Positions 19,565-30,039 of a stretch of 64,000 bases of DNA are shown in pieces. The notes beneath the pieces are model-generated. The model worked only from the letters and a program-made list of their open reading frames with translations. It was not told where the DNA came from and did no database searches. Both the position numbers and the translations under genes were made by a program. Origin of the DNA: Gloeocapsopsis dulcis (GTDB lineage Bacteria > Cyanobacteriota > Cyanobacteriia > Cyanobacteriales > Chroococcidiopsidaceae); the NCBI RefSeq assembly GCF_032163395.1, contig NZ_CP119968.1, forward strand, positions 4,986,001 to 5,050,000, written 5' to 3'. The stretch's first letter is position 1, and each line of letters opens with the position of its first letter.

Positions 19565-19879
19565 ATGAAAAATAATTTATTCTTAGCGCAAGAGAAAGTT
19601 AATGAGTTTTGCCAGCGTTGGAAAATTATAGAACTCTCGCTGTTTGGTTCTATAGTACGAGATGATTTTCGTTCTGATAGTGATATTGATGTTTTAGTGG
19701 CTTTTAATTCAGATGTGCCTTGGACATTACTAGATTTAGTTGATATGCAACAAGAACTAGAACAACTCTTGGGAAGAAAAGTTGATTTTGTTGAAAAACA
19801 AACAATTGAGCAAAGTCCAAATTGGATTCGACGGCAAGAAATATTAAGCACTGCCCAAACAGTTTATGTCAAGAGATAA
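19565..19879 (+). CDS. MNT-type nucleotidyltransferase antitoxin
   Basis: A small nucleotidyltransferase of about 104 residues, the antitoxin half of a HEPN/MNT module. The catalytic motif LFGSIVRDDFRSDSDIDVLVAF (GSxxR...DxD) is intact. In characterised pairs such as HepT/MntA, the MNT enzyme adds AMP to the HEPN toxin. The start at MKNNLFLAQEKV was chosen because it matches the family length. An upstream in-frame start at 19484 would add a poorly conserved 27 residues. Its 3' end overlaps the HEPN gene by 14 bases, indicating translational coupling. Confidence 0.85.
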   Translation: MKNNLFLAQEKVNEFCQRWKIIELSLFGSIVRDDFRSDSDIDVLVAFNSDVPWTLLDLVDMQQELEQLLGRKVDFVEKQTIEQSPNWIRRQEILSTAQTVYVKR

Positions 19880-20203
19880 AGCGACACTTTTAGACTTAGC
19901 TAAAGCAAGTCGTTTAATTTTGCAGTTTACTCAAGGCATAGATAAGGCAACATTTGAAACTGACCTCAAAACACATTCATCTGTGTGTTATCACGCTATT
20001 CTTGGAGAAGCGGTAAAACGTTTGTCTCAGGAGTTTCGCGAACAGAATTCAGATATTGTTTGGACATCAATTGCTGGAATGCGTGATAAAGTATTCACGA
20101 TTATGACAGTATTAATACTCAAAGACTTTGGCTTACAGTAAAAATAAGCATTCCTGAATTTTTAATTGCTCTAGAACCATTTTTACCTCAAAAAGGAGAA
20201 TAA
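19866..20203 (+). pseudogene. HEPN (DUF86) toxin, frameshifted before the catalytic His
   Basis: The frame opens as a normal HEPN/DUF86 ribonuclease toxin (MSRDKATLLDLAKASRLI, CYHAILGEAVKRLS, WTSIAGMRDKV) and then runs out at 20141. If one base is restored at about 20092, the sequence continues RDKVIHDYDSINTQRLW to PEFLIALEPFLPQKGE and stops at 20201-20203. The recovered RxxxxH motif is the HEPN catalytic signature, so a single-base deletion removes exactly the active-site histidine. As read, the toxin is dead. A sequencing error would give the same picture. Confidence 0.82.
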
Positions 20204-20597
20204 GAAGATAATATTTTTTCTGCACTCGCTTTAGATAATAATCAATCTTTTATAAAAACCTGGGAATAACGTTACCCATTATTAAATGCGAAGTTACAGA
20301 ATGCTTCTTTGCCAATAGAGTGTGACAAGAATTGATAATTAAGGATGTCACAAGTTATGTAATATGCGCATTTTTTTACCAATACGTAGTTGTGATTGGA
20401 AAATATTTGTTGCAGTCATAGCAGTGAAAGAGCTTTAACAAATAGCTCGTAATTTGCAGGCAAGTTATACTACCATAGACCGATTACTGTTTAGCATAAT
20501 CAAAATTCTCATTCACTCAGAACACTGTCTGACTTGGACTGGGAGGATGCAAAATACACTGTAAAGCAAACCTGCTAAATTTCACTTCACAACAACT
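20204..20597. other. Intergenic region, no gene seen
   Basis: AT-rich spacer between the broken toxin gene and the permease. No open frame of note, RNA gene or repeat was recognised. Confidence 0.4.
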
Positions 20598-21935
20598 ATG
20601 GGTAGTTCAGTCAATGCGATTAAACCGACACTGTTAGTATGGGATGCAGTTGCGCTCATTGTTGGTGTTGTCATTGGTGCGGGGATTTTTGAAACACCTT
20701 CTCTTGTTGCTGGTAATGCAAGTAATAGCACTATGGTGCTGCTGACATGGTTGTTAGGCGGTGGAGTGTCCATAGTCGGTGCTTTGTGCTATGCGGAACT
20801 TGCAACAACGTATCCCCATCCAGGTGGTAACTACTACTACTTGCAACGTGCTTTTGGCAATAGTGTTGCCTTTCTATTCGCTTGGGCGCGGTTAGCAGTT
20901 ATTCAGACGGGTTCGATTGTCCTTTTAGCTTTTGTTTTTGGCGACTATGCGTCGCAATTGTGGCGTTTAGGAAATTATTCTGCTTCAATTTATGCAGCAG
21001 TAGCGATCGCCTTACTAACTGGTTTGAATATTCTTGGTGTCAGACTTGGGAAATGGACGCAAAATTGGTTAGCAGCAGCCCAAGTCCTCGGCTTACTCTT
21101 ACTCATTTTCTTTGGATTTGCATTTGCTACACCTACAGCCACAGCAACAGCGCCGACAACTGCATCGCCAGGAAATTTTGGGTTAGCAATGGTGTTTGTG
21201 CTGTTAACTTACGGTGGTTGGAACGAAGCTGCGTATATTTCTGCTGAGTTACGTAATGTACAACAAAACATGGTGCGATCGCTGTTGTGGAGTATTGGCA
21301 TTATCACCACAATTTACTTATTGGTTAACCTAGCTTTTTTACGGGGGTTAGGTTTGGCAGGTATGGCAGAATCTGAAGCATTAGCTGCCCAGTTGATGCG
21401 TCAGGCGGTAGGTGAACCAGGGGCGATGTTTATCAGCTTGCTTGTTATTGTTACGACTTTGTGTTCTACGAATGCAACAATTTTTACGGGTGCTAGGACA
21501 AACTATGCGTTAGGACGAGATTTTTCGCTATTTCGCTTTTTAGGACACTGGAGAATGCAAGGAAGTACACCAGCCGCCGCATTACTCGTACAGGGGGCGA
21601 TCGCATTATTACTTGTGCTCCTTGGCACAATTACCCGTAATGGCTTTGAAACAATGGTAGACTACACCGCCCCTGTCTTTTGGTTCTTTTTCTTACTTAC
21701 GGGTGTGTCGCTGTTTGTTTTACGGAGGCGCGATCGCGAAGTTGTCCGTCCGTTTCGTGTTCCTCTGTATCCGTTAATTCCGCTATTATTTTGTGTGTTC
21801 TCCGCTTATATGCTGCAATCTAGCTTGGCTTATACCGGAGTTGGAGCGTTAGTAGGTGTCGCAGTGTTACTAGCTGGTGTACCGTTATTAGTCATCACGC
21901 GGTTGATGCGTGACAATAGCATAAGGAGAGAATAA
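20598..21935 (+). CDS. APC-family amino acid permease
   Basis: A 445-residue inner-membrane transporter of the amino acid-polyamine-organocation superfamily. About 12 hydrophobic helices are visible. The first contains the family signature DAVALIVGVVIGAGIFETPSL (GAGIF substrate loop). AELATTYPHPGGNYYYL and FVLLTYGGWNEAAYISAEL are also typical. Substrate cannot be assigned. The stop codon overlaps the start of the following lipoprotein methyltransferase gene by one base (TAATG), so the two are translationally coupled. Confidence 0.9.
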   Translation: MGSSVNAIKPTLLVWDAVALIVGVVIGAGIFETPSLVAGNASNSTMVLLTWLLGGGVSIVGALCYAELATTYPHPGGNYYYLQRAFGNSVAFLFAWARLAVIQTGSIVLLAFVFGDYASQLWRLGNYSASIYAAVAIALLTGLNILGVRLGKWTQNWLAAAQVLGLLLLIFFGFAFATPTATATAPTTASPGNFGLAMVFVLLTYGGWNEAAYISAELRNVQQNMVRSLLWSIGIITTIYLLVNLAFLRGLGLAGMAESEALAAQLMRQAVGEPGAMFISLLVIVTTLCSTNATIFTGARTNYALGRDFSLFRFLGHWRMQGSTPAAALLVQGAIALLLVLLGTITRNGFETMVDYTAPVFWFFFLLTGVSLFVLRRRDREVVRPFRVPLYPLIPLLFCVFSAYMLQSSLAYTGVGALVGVAVLLAGVPLLVITRLMRDNSIRRE

Positions 21936-22567
21936 TGCAATTCAGACGAACAGCGTGGGTATTGGTGGCAAGTGTTGGTTTAGTCATAGGAGTTGCAGGA
22001 TGTAACTCACAAACTATGACGAATGCACAAATACCTCAAGTAGAAACTCCTGCTCAAAGTCCCGAACGCAAACCTGATGTTGTTTACGTACCAACTCCCC
22101 AGGAAGTCGTAAACGAAATGCTAACGCTTGCCAAAGTTACAAAAGATGATGTTATTTATGACTTAGGTAGCGGTGATGGTAGAATACCGATTACTGCAGC
22201 TCAGAAGTACGGTGCGCGTGGTATAGGTATTGATATCAATCCTGAACGGATTCGGGAAGCTAACGAAAACGCTCAAAAAGCCGGAGTCACTGATCGCGTC
22301 CAGTTTCTGCAACAAGACTTATTTCAAAGTGACTTTAGTGAAGCAACAGTGGTAACACTTTACCTGCTACCAGAACTGAATGTAAAGTTACGTCCTCAGT
22401 TGTTCAAGCAACTCAAACCAGGTACGCGCATTGTTTCCCACGACTTCGATATGGGGGACTGGAAACCCGATCAAGTTGTGCAAACGCAAGAAGGTTCCAC
22501 AATCTACTACTGGGTAATTCCGGAACAAATTCCAGCTAATTTACGCGATACCGACTCAAGTACATAG
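21935..22567 (+). CDS. Class I methyltransferase with lipoprotein signal peptide
   Basis: A 210-residue protein. A lipoprotein signal (VLVASVGLVIGVAGC, lipobox VAGC) comes first, then a class I SAM-dependent methyltransferase fold. Motif I is IYDLGSGDGRIPITAA and motif II GIGIDINPERI. The catalytic-region LYLLPELNVKLRPQL lies after about residue 60. A SAM enzyme anchored outside the cytoplasmic membrane is unexpected, since SAM is cytosolic. The signal may instead act as a membrane anchor facing inward. Coupling to the upstream permease (TAATG) suggests a shared task. Confidence 0.8.
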   Translation: MQFRRTAWVLVASVGLVIGVAGCNSQTMTNAQIPQVETPAQSPERKPDVVYVPTPQEVVNEMLTLAKVTKDDVIYDLGSGDGRIPITAAQKYGARGIGIDINPERIREANENAQKAGVTDRVQFLQQDLFQSDFSEATVVTLYLLPELNVKLRPQLFKQLKPGTRIVSHDFDMGDWKPDQVVQTQEGSTIYYWVIPEQIPANLRDTDSST

Positions 22568-22828
22568 TGACTAGTGGCTAGCAGAAGGGTAATTACCACC
22601 AGGCAGAGGCAATAATTTCGAGCATTTTTAACCCGAAGGCAACAACAACGCTTCAGTCAATGGTGTTTGTTTATGATCGTGACTGAAGCGATCGCCTTAC
22701 TTTAGATTTAGTCTATTCTGAGCTTACTGAATTGCTTTTCGATTAGTATCCTCAACGATTTTGCTCTACCAAAGCGTGTTAAGATACTTATCGATTATGA
22801 AAGCTGTGTTGAAAAGGTTGATTTAAAC

Positions 22829-22966
22829 ATGGAAGCTGCAATGTTGTTAGCAAAACTCCCAGAGGCTTATTCGATCCTCGATCCTTTGGTAGACGTTCTT
22901 CCTATTATTCCAGTATTTTTCTTGTTGCTTGCTTTTGTTTGGCAAGCGGCTATTGGCTTTAAATAA
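22829..22966 (+). CDS. psbK: Photosystem II protein PsbK
   Basis: A 45-residue photosystem II core subunit read from a gap. The mature part [20 protein letters not shown] and the single membrane helix [17 protein letters not shown] are the PsbK signature. The first eight residues or so (MEAAMLLA) are a cleaved leader in the family. It is monocistronic, with a strong terminator 28 bases after the stop codon. Confidence 0.96.
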   Translation: MEAAMLLAKLPEAYSILDPLVDVLPIIPVFFLLLAFVWQAAIGFK

Positions 22967-22993
22967 GAATAAATTACTATACAAGATTTCATC

Positions 22994-23025
22994 GGACAGG
23001 TTGCTTAGCCTGTCCTTAATTTTTT
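22994..23025 (+). terminator. Rho-independent terminator of psbK
   Basis: The stem GGACAGG/CCTGTCC (7 bp, 8-nt loop) is followed by TTAATTTTTT. It ends psbK and overlaps the 3' end of the convergent GST gene. Confidence 0.85.
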
Positions 23026-23581
23026 AACTTCTACTACCAATAGTTTTTTGAAAAGCAGGTCGTTCAGATAGTTGTTTCATGTAATTGAGAACCCCAGGGT
23101 AGTCACTAAGGTCTAATTTGAGCATGATCGGGATGTAGCAAAGAATTGATCCGACTGCGACATCCGCAACTCCAAAGCGATCGCCCAACAAAAATGGTTG
23201 TCGAGAAAAAATTTCATTCAACGGTGTTAACAAGCGAGGCGTTTCGCGATCGCGGCTTGCTTCCACAAAAATCCCTGGTCCTAAAGTAGCATTAGCAAAT
23301 AACACCCATTGTGCCACTTGCGCTCGTTCTTCAAGCGAGGAAATTTCTTTACCATACTTTTCGGCAAGATACAACAAAATTGCGCCAGATTCCCAAAGCT
23401 GAAAATCTCCATCAACAATTGCTGGAACTTTGCCCATCGGGTTAATTGCTAGAAAATTAGGTTGGCGGTGTTCTCCAGCTTGCATATCAAGTAATACAAA
23501 TTCGTAAGGAACTGCCAACTCTTCTAGATACCATTGGACAATCGACGCACGACTACGAGCGCCACCATATAGTTTGAGCAT
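23024..23581 (-). CDS. Glutathione S-transferase family protein
   Basis: A 185-residue GST. The thioredoxin-like N-terminal domain carries MLKLYGGARSRASIVQWYLEEL and the glutathione-binding NPMGKVPAIVD...LWESGAILLYLAEKYG. The all-helical C-terminal domain has the conserved FGVADVAVGSIL. It probably conjugates or reduces electrophiles with glutathione. It lies 14 bases after the hypothetical gene at 23596 on the same strand, so the two are probably one operon. Confidence 0.9.
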   Translation of the reverse strand: MLKLYGGARSRASIVQWYLEELAVPYEFVLLDMQAGEHRQPNFLAINPMGKVPAIVDGDFQLWESGAILLYLAEKYGKEISSLEERAQVAQWVLFANATLGPGIFVEASRDRETPRLLTPLNEIFSRQPFLLGDRFGVADVAVGSILCYIPIMLKLDLSDYPGVLNYMKQLSERPAFQKTIGSRS

Positions 23582-23595
23582 GATTAGCGTTATAT

Positions 23596-24060
23596 TTAAA
23601 GAACTTTGTGCGTATAGTCGTGTTGTTTAACATTGTCTTCTTTTGTGACAACCCGTTGCATATTTAACACCCGCTTGCGTTCAGTCGAGTAATTAAAGTC
23701 ATTGCGGATTGTTCCTTGGGGAATATGTTCCTGCGCGACAGGACGACTTTTGTAAGTGCGTGCAGCAGCGATCGCGCGTTGCACAAACTCTTCACTAAAC
23801 TGCGCAGCATCGGGGCACTCTGTGGGTTTCTGAGGTTGATCGCCCGCTATGACAGTACCTAAAGTGGTACCCCACGCTTGTTGATAAGAAGTGGGAATTC
23901 CTTTAACGATCGCCTCCAACGCCGCTGAAGGAATTGGTTCGATAATTTGTAATTCATGCACTTCTCCCTCCTCTTTGACAAAGCAGGTGGCTAAGCCAAG
24001 TACAAGATAATCATTTTCCGTTAAATCAGGAGCAGTGGAATAGATAGAAGCAGTTGCCAT
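23596..24060 (-). CDS. Hypothetical protein upstream of the GST gene
   Basis: A soluble 154-residue protein that I do not recognise. It starts MATASIYSTAPDLTENDYLV. The core VLGLATCFVKEEGEVHELQIIEPIPSAALEAI and the C-terminal NDFNYSTERKRVLNMQRVV look like real coding sequence. No signal peptide or membrane segment is present. It directly precedes the GST gene with a 14-base gap, which suggests a linked stress-related role; this is inference only. Confidence 0.7.
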   Translation of the reverse strand: MATASIYSTAPDLTENDYLVLGLATCFVKEEGEVHELQIIEPIPSAALEAIVKGIPTSYQQAWGTTLGTVIAGDQPQKPTECPDAAQFSEEFVQRAIAAARTYKSRPVAQEHIPQGTIRNDFNYSTERKRVLNMQRVVTKEDNVKQHDYTHKVL

Positions 24061-24405
24061 AAGATTGCCATCAATTCTTCAAAGGACTGACACACAAGAG
24101 TGGTAATGGTTGCATTGTATCAAGTTGTAGTACTGCGGTTCGCGAACCCATACCTATCGTAAAGGTTGATGCGTCTTTAGTCACAACTATTGAGTTACTA
24201 ACTACTGTATTGATGTTTACACTTCGGGAATGGCACTAGGGAAGGATGAAGGATCAAACATAGAGGTGAAATATGAAAGTATAAGAATTTTGTATTTGAG
24301 TACCGATATTCAGACACCTGAGTAACTGACACAAAAGCTAAACTAGCACTGCCAAGAAAGTTATACATTATAGGCTATTGAGCTATTGCTCAGTCAAAAC
24401 TAATT
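24061..24405. other. Intergenic region, no gene seen
   Basis: Spacer between divergent genes. No RNA gene or repeat recognised. Promoters of the hypothetical/GST operon and the TPR gene should lie here. Confidence 0.4.
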
Positions 24406-25077
24406 ATGAAAAGTCAATCGTTAAAACCGCCTCAAGATCGTCAACACCAACGCCATTGTGTTAACTGGAAGCAACAACCCCCCCTGGCACATCAGTCACA
24501 TATATTGCCAGATAAATTTTTACGCACTCACGCACGCTCCAAAGCACAACAAGGAAATTATCCTGAGGCGATCGCTTTATTAAATCAGTTAATTACTCGC
24601 CATCCCGAAGATGCGATTGACTACAACAATCGCGGGTTAATTTATTTCCAAAGTGGGCAATTCTTTTCAGCGATAGCTGATTATAACACAGCAATTCAAC
24701 TAAAACCAGCGTTGGCTAGCGCTTATAACAATCGAGCCAATTGCTATGCTGCGTGTGGACAATTAACGGAAGCACTCGCCGACTACGACAAAGCCATCGA
24801 TCTCAATCCTAGCTATGTGCGGGCGTGGATCAATCGTGGTATTACATTACGCGAATTAGGAAAATACGAACAAGCAGTCGAAAACTTTGATATTGCTGAA
24901 ATTTTAGGTCAATTGCCTGCAAACACGTATGCTGAACGCGGTCGAACATATCATCTTTGGGGAGACTGGAATTTAGCGATCGCTGACTATCGCCGTGCCC
25001 TTGAGTTAATATCAGACGATACTATGCGCCTGCGTTATCAAGTCGAAACGTGGCTTGCACAGTTAATTGGGAGATAG
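24406..25077 (+). CDS. Tetratricopeptide repeat protein
   Basis: A 223-residue protein with about five tandem TPR units from residue 45 on. Consensus blocks include AIDYNNRGLIYFQSGQFFSA, AYNNRANCYAACGQLTEALA and AWINRGITLRELGKYEQAVE. The N-terminal 40 residues are basic and disordered (Gln/His-rich). TPRs bind protein partners. There is no signal peptide. The mrdA gene for PBP2 starts 60 bases downstream, so a link to cell-wall synthesis is possible. Confidence 0.85.
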   Translation: MKSQSLKPPQDRQHQRHCVNWKQQPPLAHQSHILPDKFLRTHARSKAQQGNYPEAIALLNQLITRHPEDAIDYNNRGLIYFQSGQFFSAIADYNTAIQLKPALASAYNNRANCYAACGQLTEALADYDKAIDLNPSYVRAWINRGITLRELGKYEQAVENFDIAEILGQLPANTYAERGRTYHLWGDWNLAIADYRRALELISDDTMRLRYQVETWLAQLIGR

Positions 25078-25137
25078 TTCATTAAAAAAGCCAATTGCTA
25101 ACGATTACCAGTTTTTAAGTTATGCTTGTTTTTGCTT

Positions 25138-26907
25138 ATGGCTTTATTCCAGCTTCAGTTTACTAGCAATAGTATTACTGCCCGTACAGTTGGACGCGAT
25201 CGCCGTGCTTTAGCGATCGTGCTGATGATTACTATACTCATATTTGGTGGGCTTGGTAGCCGTTTGGCATATTTGCAGTTGATTGAAGGCGAACACCTGC
25301 AGCAGTTAGCAGAACGTAATCGAATACGGGTTATTCCTAAGCAACCCGAACGAGGTAACATTTTTGACCGTAACGGCAAAGTTTTAGCGAGTAGTCGTCT
25401 TTCTCATGCTGTCTATATTTGGCCTCAAGCACCTAAGAACGACACTTGGGAAACGACTCGAACTCGTCTTGCCAGCATTCTTAAGATACCAGAAACAGAA
25501 ATTCAACAGCGATTAGATAAAGCTGGTTACAATTCCCCTACCTTAGTCCGAATTGCCCGCGATCTCAGTCCGGCTCAAATTACTGCTTTAGCCGAGTATC
25601 GCAATGAACTACGAGACGTTGAAGTTTACATCGAAGCTGTCCGCAACTACCCAAATCAACAAATTGCTGCGCACATCCTTGGCTACACCGGAGAAATGAA
25701 CGATGAAGAGTTAGCCAAAAAGCGCAGTGAAGGCTACCGGTTGGGTGATATTGTCGGACAAATGGGTGTAGAAGCAGCGTTTGAAAAGCAGCTACGCGGT
25801 GAATGGGGTGGACAGCAAGTAGAAGTCGATGGTACTGGACAAATTTTACGACTTTTAGGGGAAAAATCAGCAAGATCGGGTCGCGATGTTCATTTGACCT
25901 TAGATTTAGAATTGCAAAAAGCGGCTGAAGTGGCACTAGGCGATCGCCAAGGTGCGATCGTCGCACTCGATCCCAACAATGGTGCAGTGTTGGCAATGGT
26001 AAGTCGCCCTGCATTTGATCCTAATATCTTTTCTAAACGAATTACTCCTGAAATATGGCAGCAACTACAAAGTAAACAGCATCCCTTCGTTAACCGTGCT
26101 TTACAAAGTTTTCCGCCAGCAAGTACGTTTAAAGTGATTACTACCACTGCGGGGATTGAATCGGGGAAATTTTCGCCCAACGCCACTTTACCAACCTATG
26201 GTTGCATGAACATTGGTGGAACGACTTTCTGCGATTGGAACCGTGCGGGGTTTGGTCGCTTAGGATTTGTCGGGGCGCTGGCGTGGAGTAGCAATACCTT
26301 CTTTTATCAAATTAGCAAAGGAATCGGCGAATCAACTTTAATCGACTGGACGCGCCGTTATGGGTTTGGTCAAAAAACGGGAATCGAATTAGCATCTGAA
26401 GAATCAGCAGGTTTAGTGGCGGACGATCGCTGGAAGCAGAAAAATCTGAACTTACCTTGGAGTGTGGGCGACACCGTAAATATGTCGATTGGGCAAGGAT
26501 TTTTACAAGTCACGCCCCTTCAACTTGCGGTGATGTTTGCTGTTCCTGCTAACGATGGCTACCGTGTTCAACCGCATTTGTTAAAAGACAACGAAGACTT
26601 AAAAAATTGGCGCGAGTCTTTGAATTTAAAACCAGAAACCGTGCGCGTACTTCGCCAAGGATTACGCCAAGTCGTCTCTGGCGGTACAGGACAAGTCCTC
26701 AATTTACCGACAATTCCACCCGTTGCGGGAAAAAGTGGTACTGCACAAGCTTTTGGTAAGCAGGCTCATGCTTGGTTTGGTGCTTACGCCCCTGCGGATA
26801 AGCCTGAAATCGTTGTAGTGGCGTTTGCCGAACACTCCGGCGGCGGTGGTGGTAAGGTTGCTGCACCAATGGTGTTGAAGGTACTAGAGGCGTATTTTAA
26901 GAAGTAA
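25138..26907 (+). CDS. mrdA: Penicillin-binding protein 2 (peptidoglycan D,D-transpeptidase)
   Basis: PBP2 cross-links peptidoglycan during cell elongation. The roughly 590-residue protein has one N-terminal membrane helix (AIVLMITILIFGGLGSRLAY). A pedestal domain with the PERGNIFDRNGKVLASS block follows, then the transpeptidase domain. Catalytic motifs are PASTFK (SxxK), SSN in AWSSNTFFY, and KSGTAQ (KTG equivalent). The start is set at ATG 25138. A TTG four codons earlier is in frame. The rodA partner is not in the window. Confidence 0.93.
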   Translation: MALFQLQFTSNSITARTVGRDRRALAIVLMITILIFGGLGSRLAYLQLIEGEHLQQLAERNRIRVIPKQPERGNIFDRNGKVLASSRLSHAVYIWPQAPKNDTWETTRTRLASILKIPETEIQQRLDKAGYNSPTLVRIARDLSPAQITALAEYRNELRDVEVYIEAVRNYPNQQIAAHILGYTGEMNDEELAKKRSEGYRLGDIVGQMGVEAAFEKQLRGEWGGQQVEVDGTGQILRLLGEKSARSGRDVHLTLDLELQKAAEVALGDRQGAIVALDPNNGAVLAMVSRPAFDPNIFSKRITPEIWQQLQSKQHPFVNRALQSFPPASTFKVITTTAGIESGKFSPNATLPTYGCMNIGGTTFCDWNRAGFGRLGFVGALAWSSNTFFYQISKGIGESTLIDWTRRYGFGQKTGIELASEESAGLVADDRWKQKNLNLPWSVGDTVNMSIGQGFLQVTPLQLAVMFAVPANDGYRVQPHLLKDNEDLKNWRESLNLKPETVRVLRQGLRQVVSGGTGQVLNLPTIPPVAGKSGTAQAFGKQAHAWFGAYAPADKPEIVVVAFAEHSGGGGGKVAAPMVLKVLEAYFKK

Positions 26908-27180
26908 ATTAGACGAATGTAGGCATTGAAGATGATTTGGGATTTCAATCAATGTTAACCATACATTGGTAAATCACAAAAACTCTTTTTCTGTCAAGGA
27001 GTTTATATTGCAAGACGCGTGAGATCAAACTGTATCTTAAATCGATTTGGTTTCAGAGTTCGCTCTAGAATGATTGAATTCCACAGATAAACTTGCAACC
27101 ACATCCCAATTGACCAAACGAAGTAAGCTAACGGCAGAGATCAGCGGCGGCCAATAACCTTTGACTCCTACCCAAAGTTT

Positions 27181-28120
<940 letters not shown>

Positions 28121-28435
28121 TCAATCAGCAGGAGTGTTACGTGTAGCTAGCCAACGCTCAAATGATCTCTGGCTTTCACCGCTTCGTCTACCCGCCAACA
28201 ACCCTTCTATCCCAATATGCTCATCGAGATCCACCCATTCGATCGCATAGCCATCACCTAAGATCTGCCAGTTTTGCCGTTCTTCAAGCGAAGCGTGCAT
28301 TAAGCGAGGATACCAGGCTAAAGGAACAATGAGGCTGCGACCGTCAGCTAGCTCTACAATCAGCTTCTCATCAGTGACAGTGACTTGATTTACAATTGGT
28401 TCTGTCTCAAGTGTCAAAGTAGTCATGCCACGCAT
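28121..28435 (-). CDS. DUF2442 domain protein
   Basis: A 104-residue protein with the DUF2442 core: VTDEKLIVELADGRSLIVPLAWYPRL then DGYAIEWVDLDEHIGIEGLL. Proteins of this family usually sit directly behind a DUF4160 gene, as here (13-base gap), and the pair is often listed as a candidate toxin-antitoxin module. The molecular function is unknown. The C-terminal tail (RSFERWLATRNTPAD) is variable. Confidence 0.85.
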   Translation of the reverse strand: MRGMTTLTLETEPIVNQVTVTDEKLIVELADGRSLIVPLAWYPRLMHASLEERQNWQILGDGYAIEWVDLDEHIGIEGLLAGRRSGESQRSFERWLATRNTPAD

Positions 28436-28448
28436 CCAGCAATGTTGT

Positions 28449-28643
28449 TTAATGTTCTGCTACCAGCCTATCAATTTGATTCAACTCATGTTCCTTAAAG
28501 CCTCGGTTTTTCTCTAAGGAGACGGGATCGAGCCAAAATTTTGCAATTTGCTTATCCCGCTTAACATGGATGTGGGGAGGTTCACCTCGATCAGAGCTAA
28601 AGAAGATAAAGCTGTAAGGACCAACTTGAAGAACCGTGGGCAT
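28449..28643 (-). CDS. DUF4160 domain protein
   Basis: A 64-residue DUF4160 protein. MPTVLQVGPYSFIFFSSDRG, EPPHIHVKRDKQIAKFWLDP and FKEHELNQIDRLV match the family from end to end. The start is placed at the family-typical MPTVL; an in-frame start at 28688 would add 15 residues. It is upstream of, and close to, the DUF2442 gene. Histidines in the PPHIHV motif could bind metal. The role is unknown. Confidence 0.85.
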   Translation of the reverse strand: MPTVLQVGPYSFIFFSSDRGEPPHIHVKRDKQIAKFWLDPVSLEKNRGFKEHELNQIDRLVAEH

Positions 28644-28938
28644 TTTGGTCTGGTTGATGAATTGAGGTTCATTCCTTAACAAAGGCAAAGATACTGGATT
28701 TTGTAACCCCTACTTTGCTAACAAGCTTGATGAGATTATCCAAAGCAGTACCACTCTCAGCCTGAGCAGTTTCATCGTAGGCACACAAGGAGTAGCTAAG
28801 ACGAACTGCATCCGCAAGCTTTTGCTACTTCGAGTCACATTGTTATTTCAAGCAAAAAAATGATTCCTAGTTACTAGACTGAGCCATGAGTGGGATAATT
28901 TACTCACATGTTCTCTTCTAATTGTCAAGTGTAGCTTA

Positions 28939-30039
28939 ATGTCTAATTCAAAATCCGTAACCTTATATCTGCTATGTTTTTCGGGATTGGCAGATGTAGT
29001 TCAGCTAGAAATTAAAAATCTCTCTATTCATGGTCGAATCGTGGATAAGCGTAGCCTACAAAATCATGATTTACTGATATGGTAGGGTTCGGCAACTGAG
29101 ATTTTAGCTTTCAAAAAGTTGCGGACAGTAGAAGATATATTTTTCTCATTACAAGAAAAACCCTTTAAGCTGATTAAAATTAGTCAATTTAAGAGTAACT
29201 TTAAGGTCAGTGCTGACTCATTTCGTATAGCAGTCTTTAGGTCAATTGAATTAAAGAATTTTCTTTACGGTAAGAAAGCACGAAGTAAATCTATTAGCTA
29301 TATATCATTTGTCAAACAAGATGTGGATCATGGGTCAGCAAGAAAAGCGGTATCAAATCTTCTTAATAATTTATTTGTAACAGCATTTCCTAATTGGAGG
29401 TGTCAAGATCCAGGAAATATAGAGTGTTGGGGTTTTTGGAGTAAAGATGATTTGTTCGTTGGAATTAGGATTACGCCTCATAGTGTTCGGGCTAGAGATT
29501 ATCGAAATGGAGAACGCAAGGCTTCTCTAAGACCAACGATTGCTGCTGCAATGGCTGTTCTCTCAAATCCAAATGAAAGGGATCGTGTAATTGATCCCAT
29601 GTGTGGTAGTGGTACGCTACTAATTGAGAGAGGCTTGTTGTCGTCGTATGCTTCGTTGCAGGGATATGATATTGATCCAGAGGCAGTTAAATTGGCAGCG
29701 ACTAATATTTCTAATGCAAATTTAAGAGACGCTAATGTTAAATCTTGTGATTCAACAACCTTACATTTAGAGACTGAAAGTGCAGATATTCTATTATGTA
29801 ATCTGCCTTTTGGCAAAGTATATGGAAATAAAGAAACAAATACTGATCTTTACATTCGATGTCTTCAAGAATGGGGCAGAGTAGTTAAGACAGGAGGGCG
29901 AGCTATCCTTCTTACCTCTGATACAAAATGCTTTATGATTGCACACAAACACATTAATAACTACTGGCAAATTACTGATACTTTCAGATTTAAGGTAATG
30001 GGCATATATGCTAATTGCTTTGTGTTGCACAAAACATAG
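28939..30039 (+). pseudogene. THUMP-type RNA methyltransferase with in-frame amber codon
   Basis: From ATG 28939 the frame reads MSNSKSVTLYLLCFSGLADV and continues to an in-frame TAG at 29083-29085. It then resumes without shift (GSATEILAFKKLRTVEDIFF) through a full methyltransferase. The THUMP-like N-terminal part precedes the catalytic domain with DPMCGSGTLLIE (motif I) and LLCNLPFGK (NPPF-like motif IV). The family is the Trm14/TrmN/RlmL group, which makes m2G in tRNA or rRNA. A truncated product could start at TTG 29119 and keep the catalytic domain. Codon use is AT-rich relative to neighbours, suggesting recent acquisition. A nonsense mutation is the simplest reading. Confidence 0.78.
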
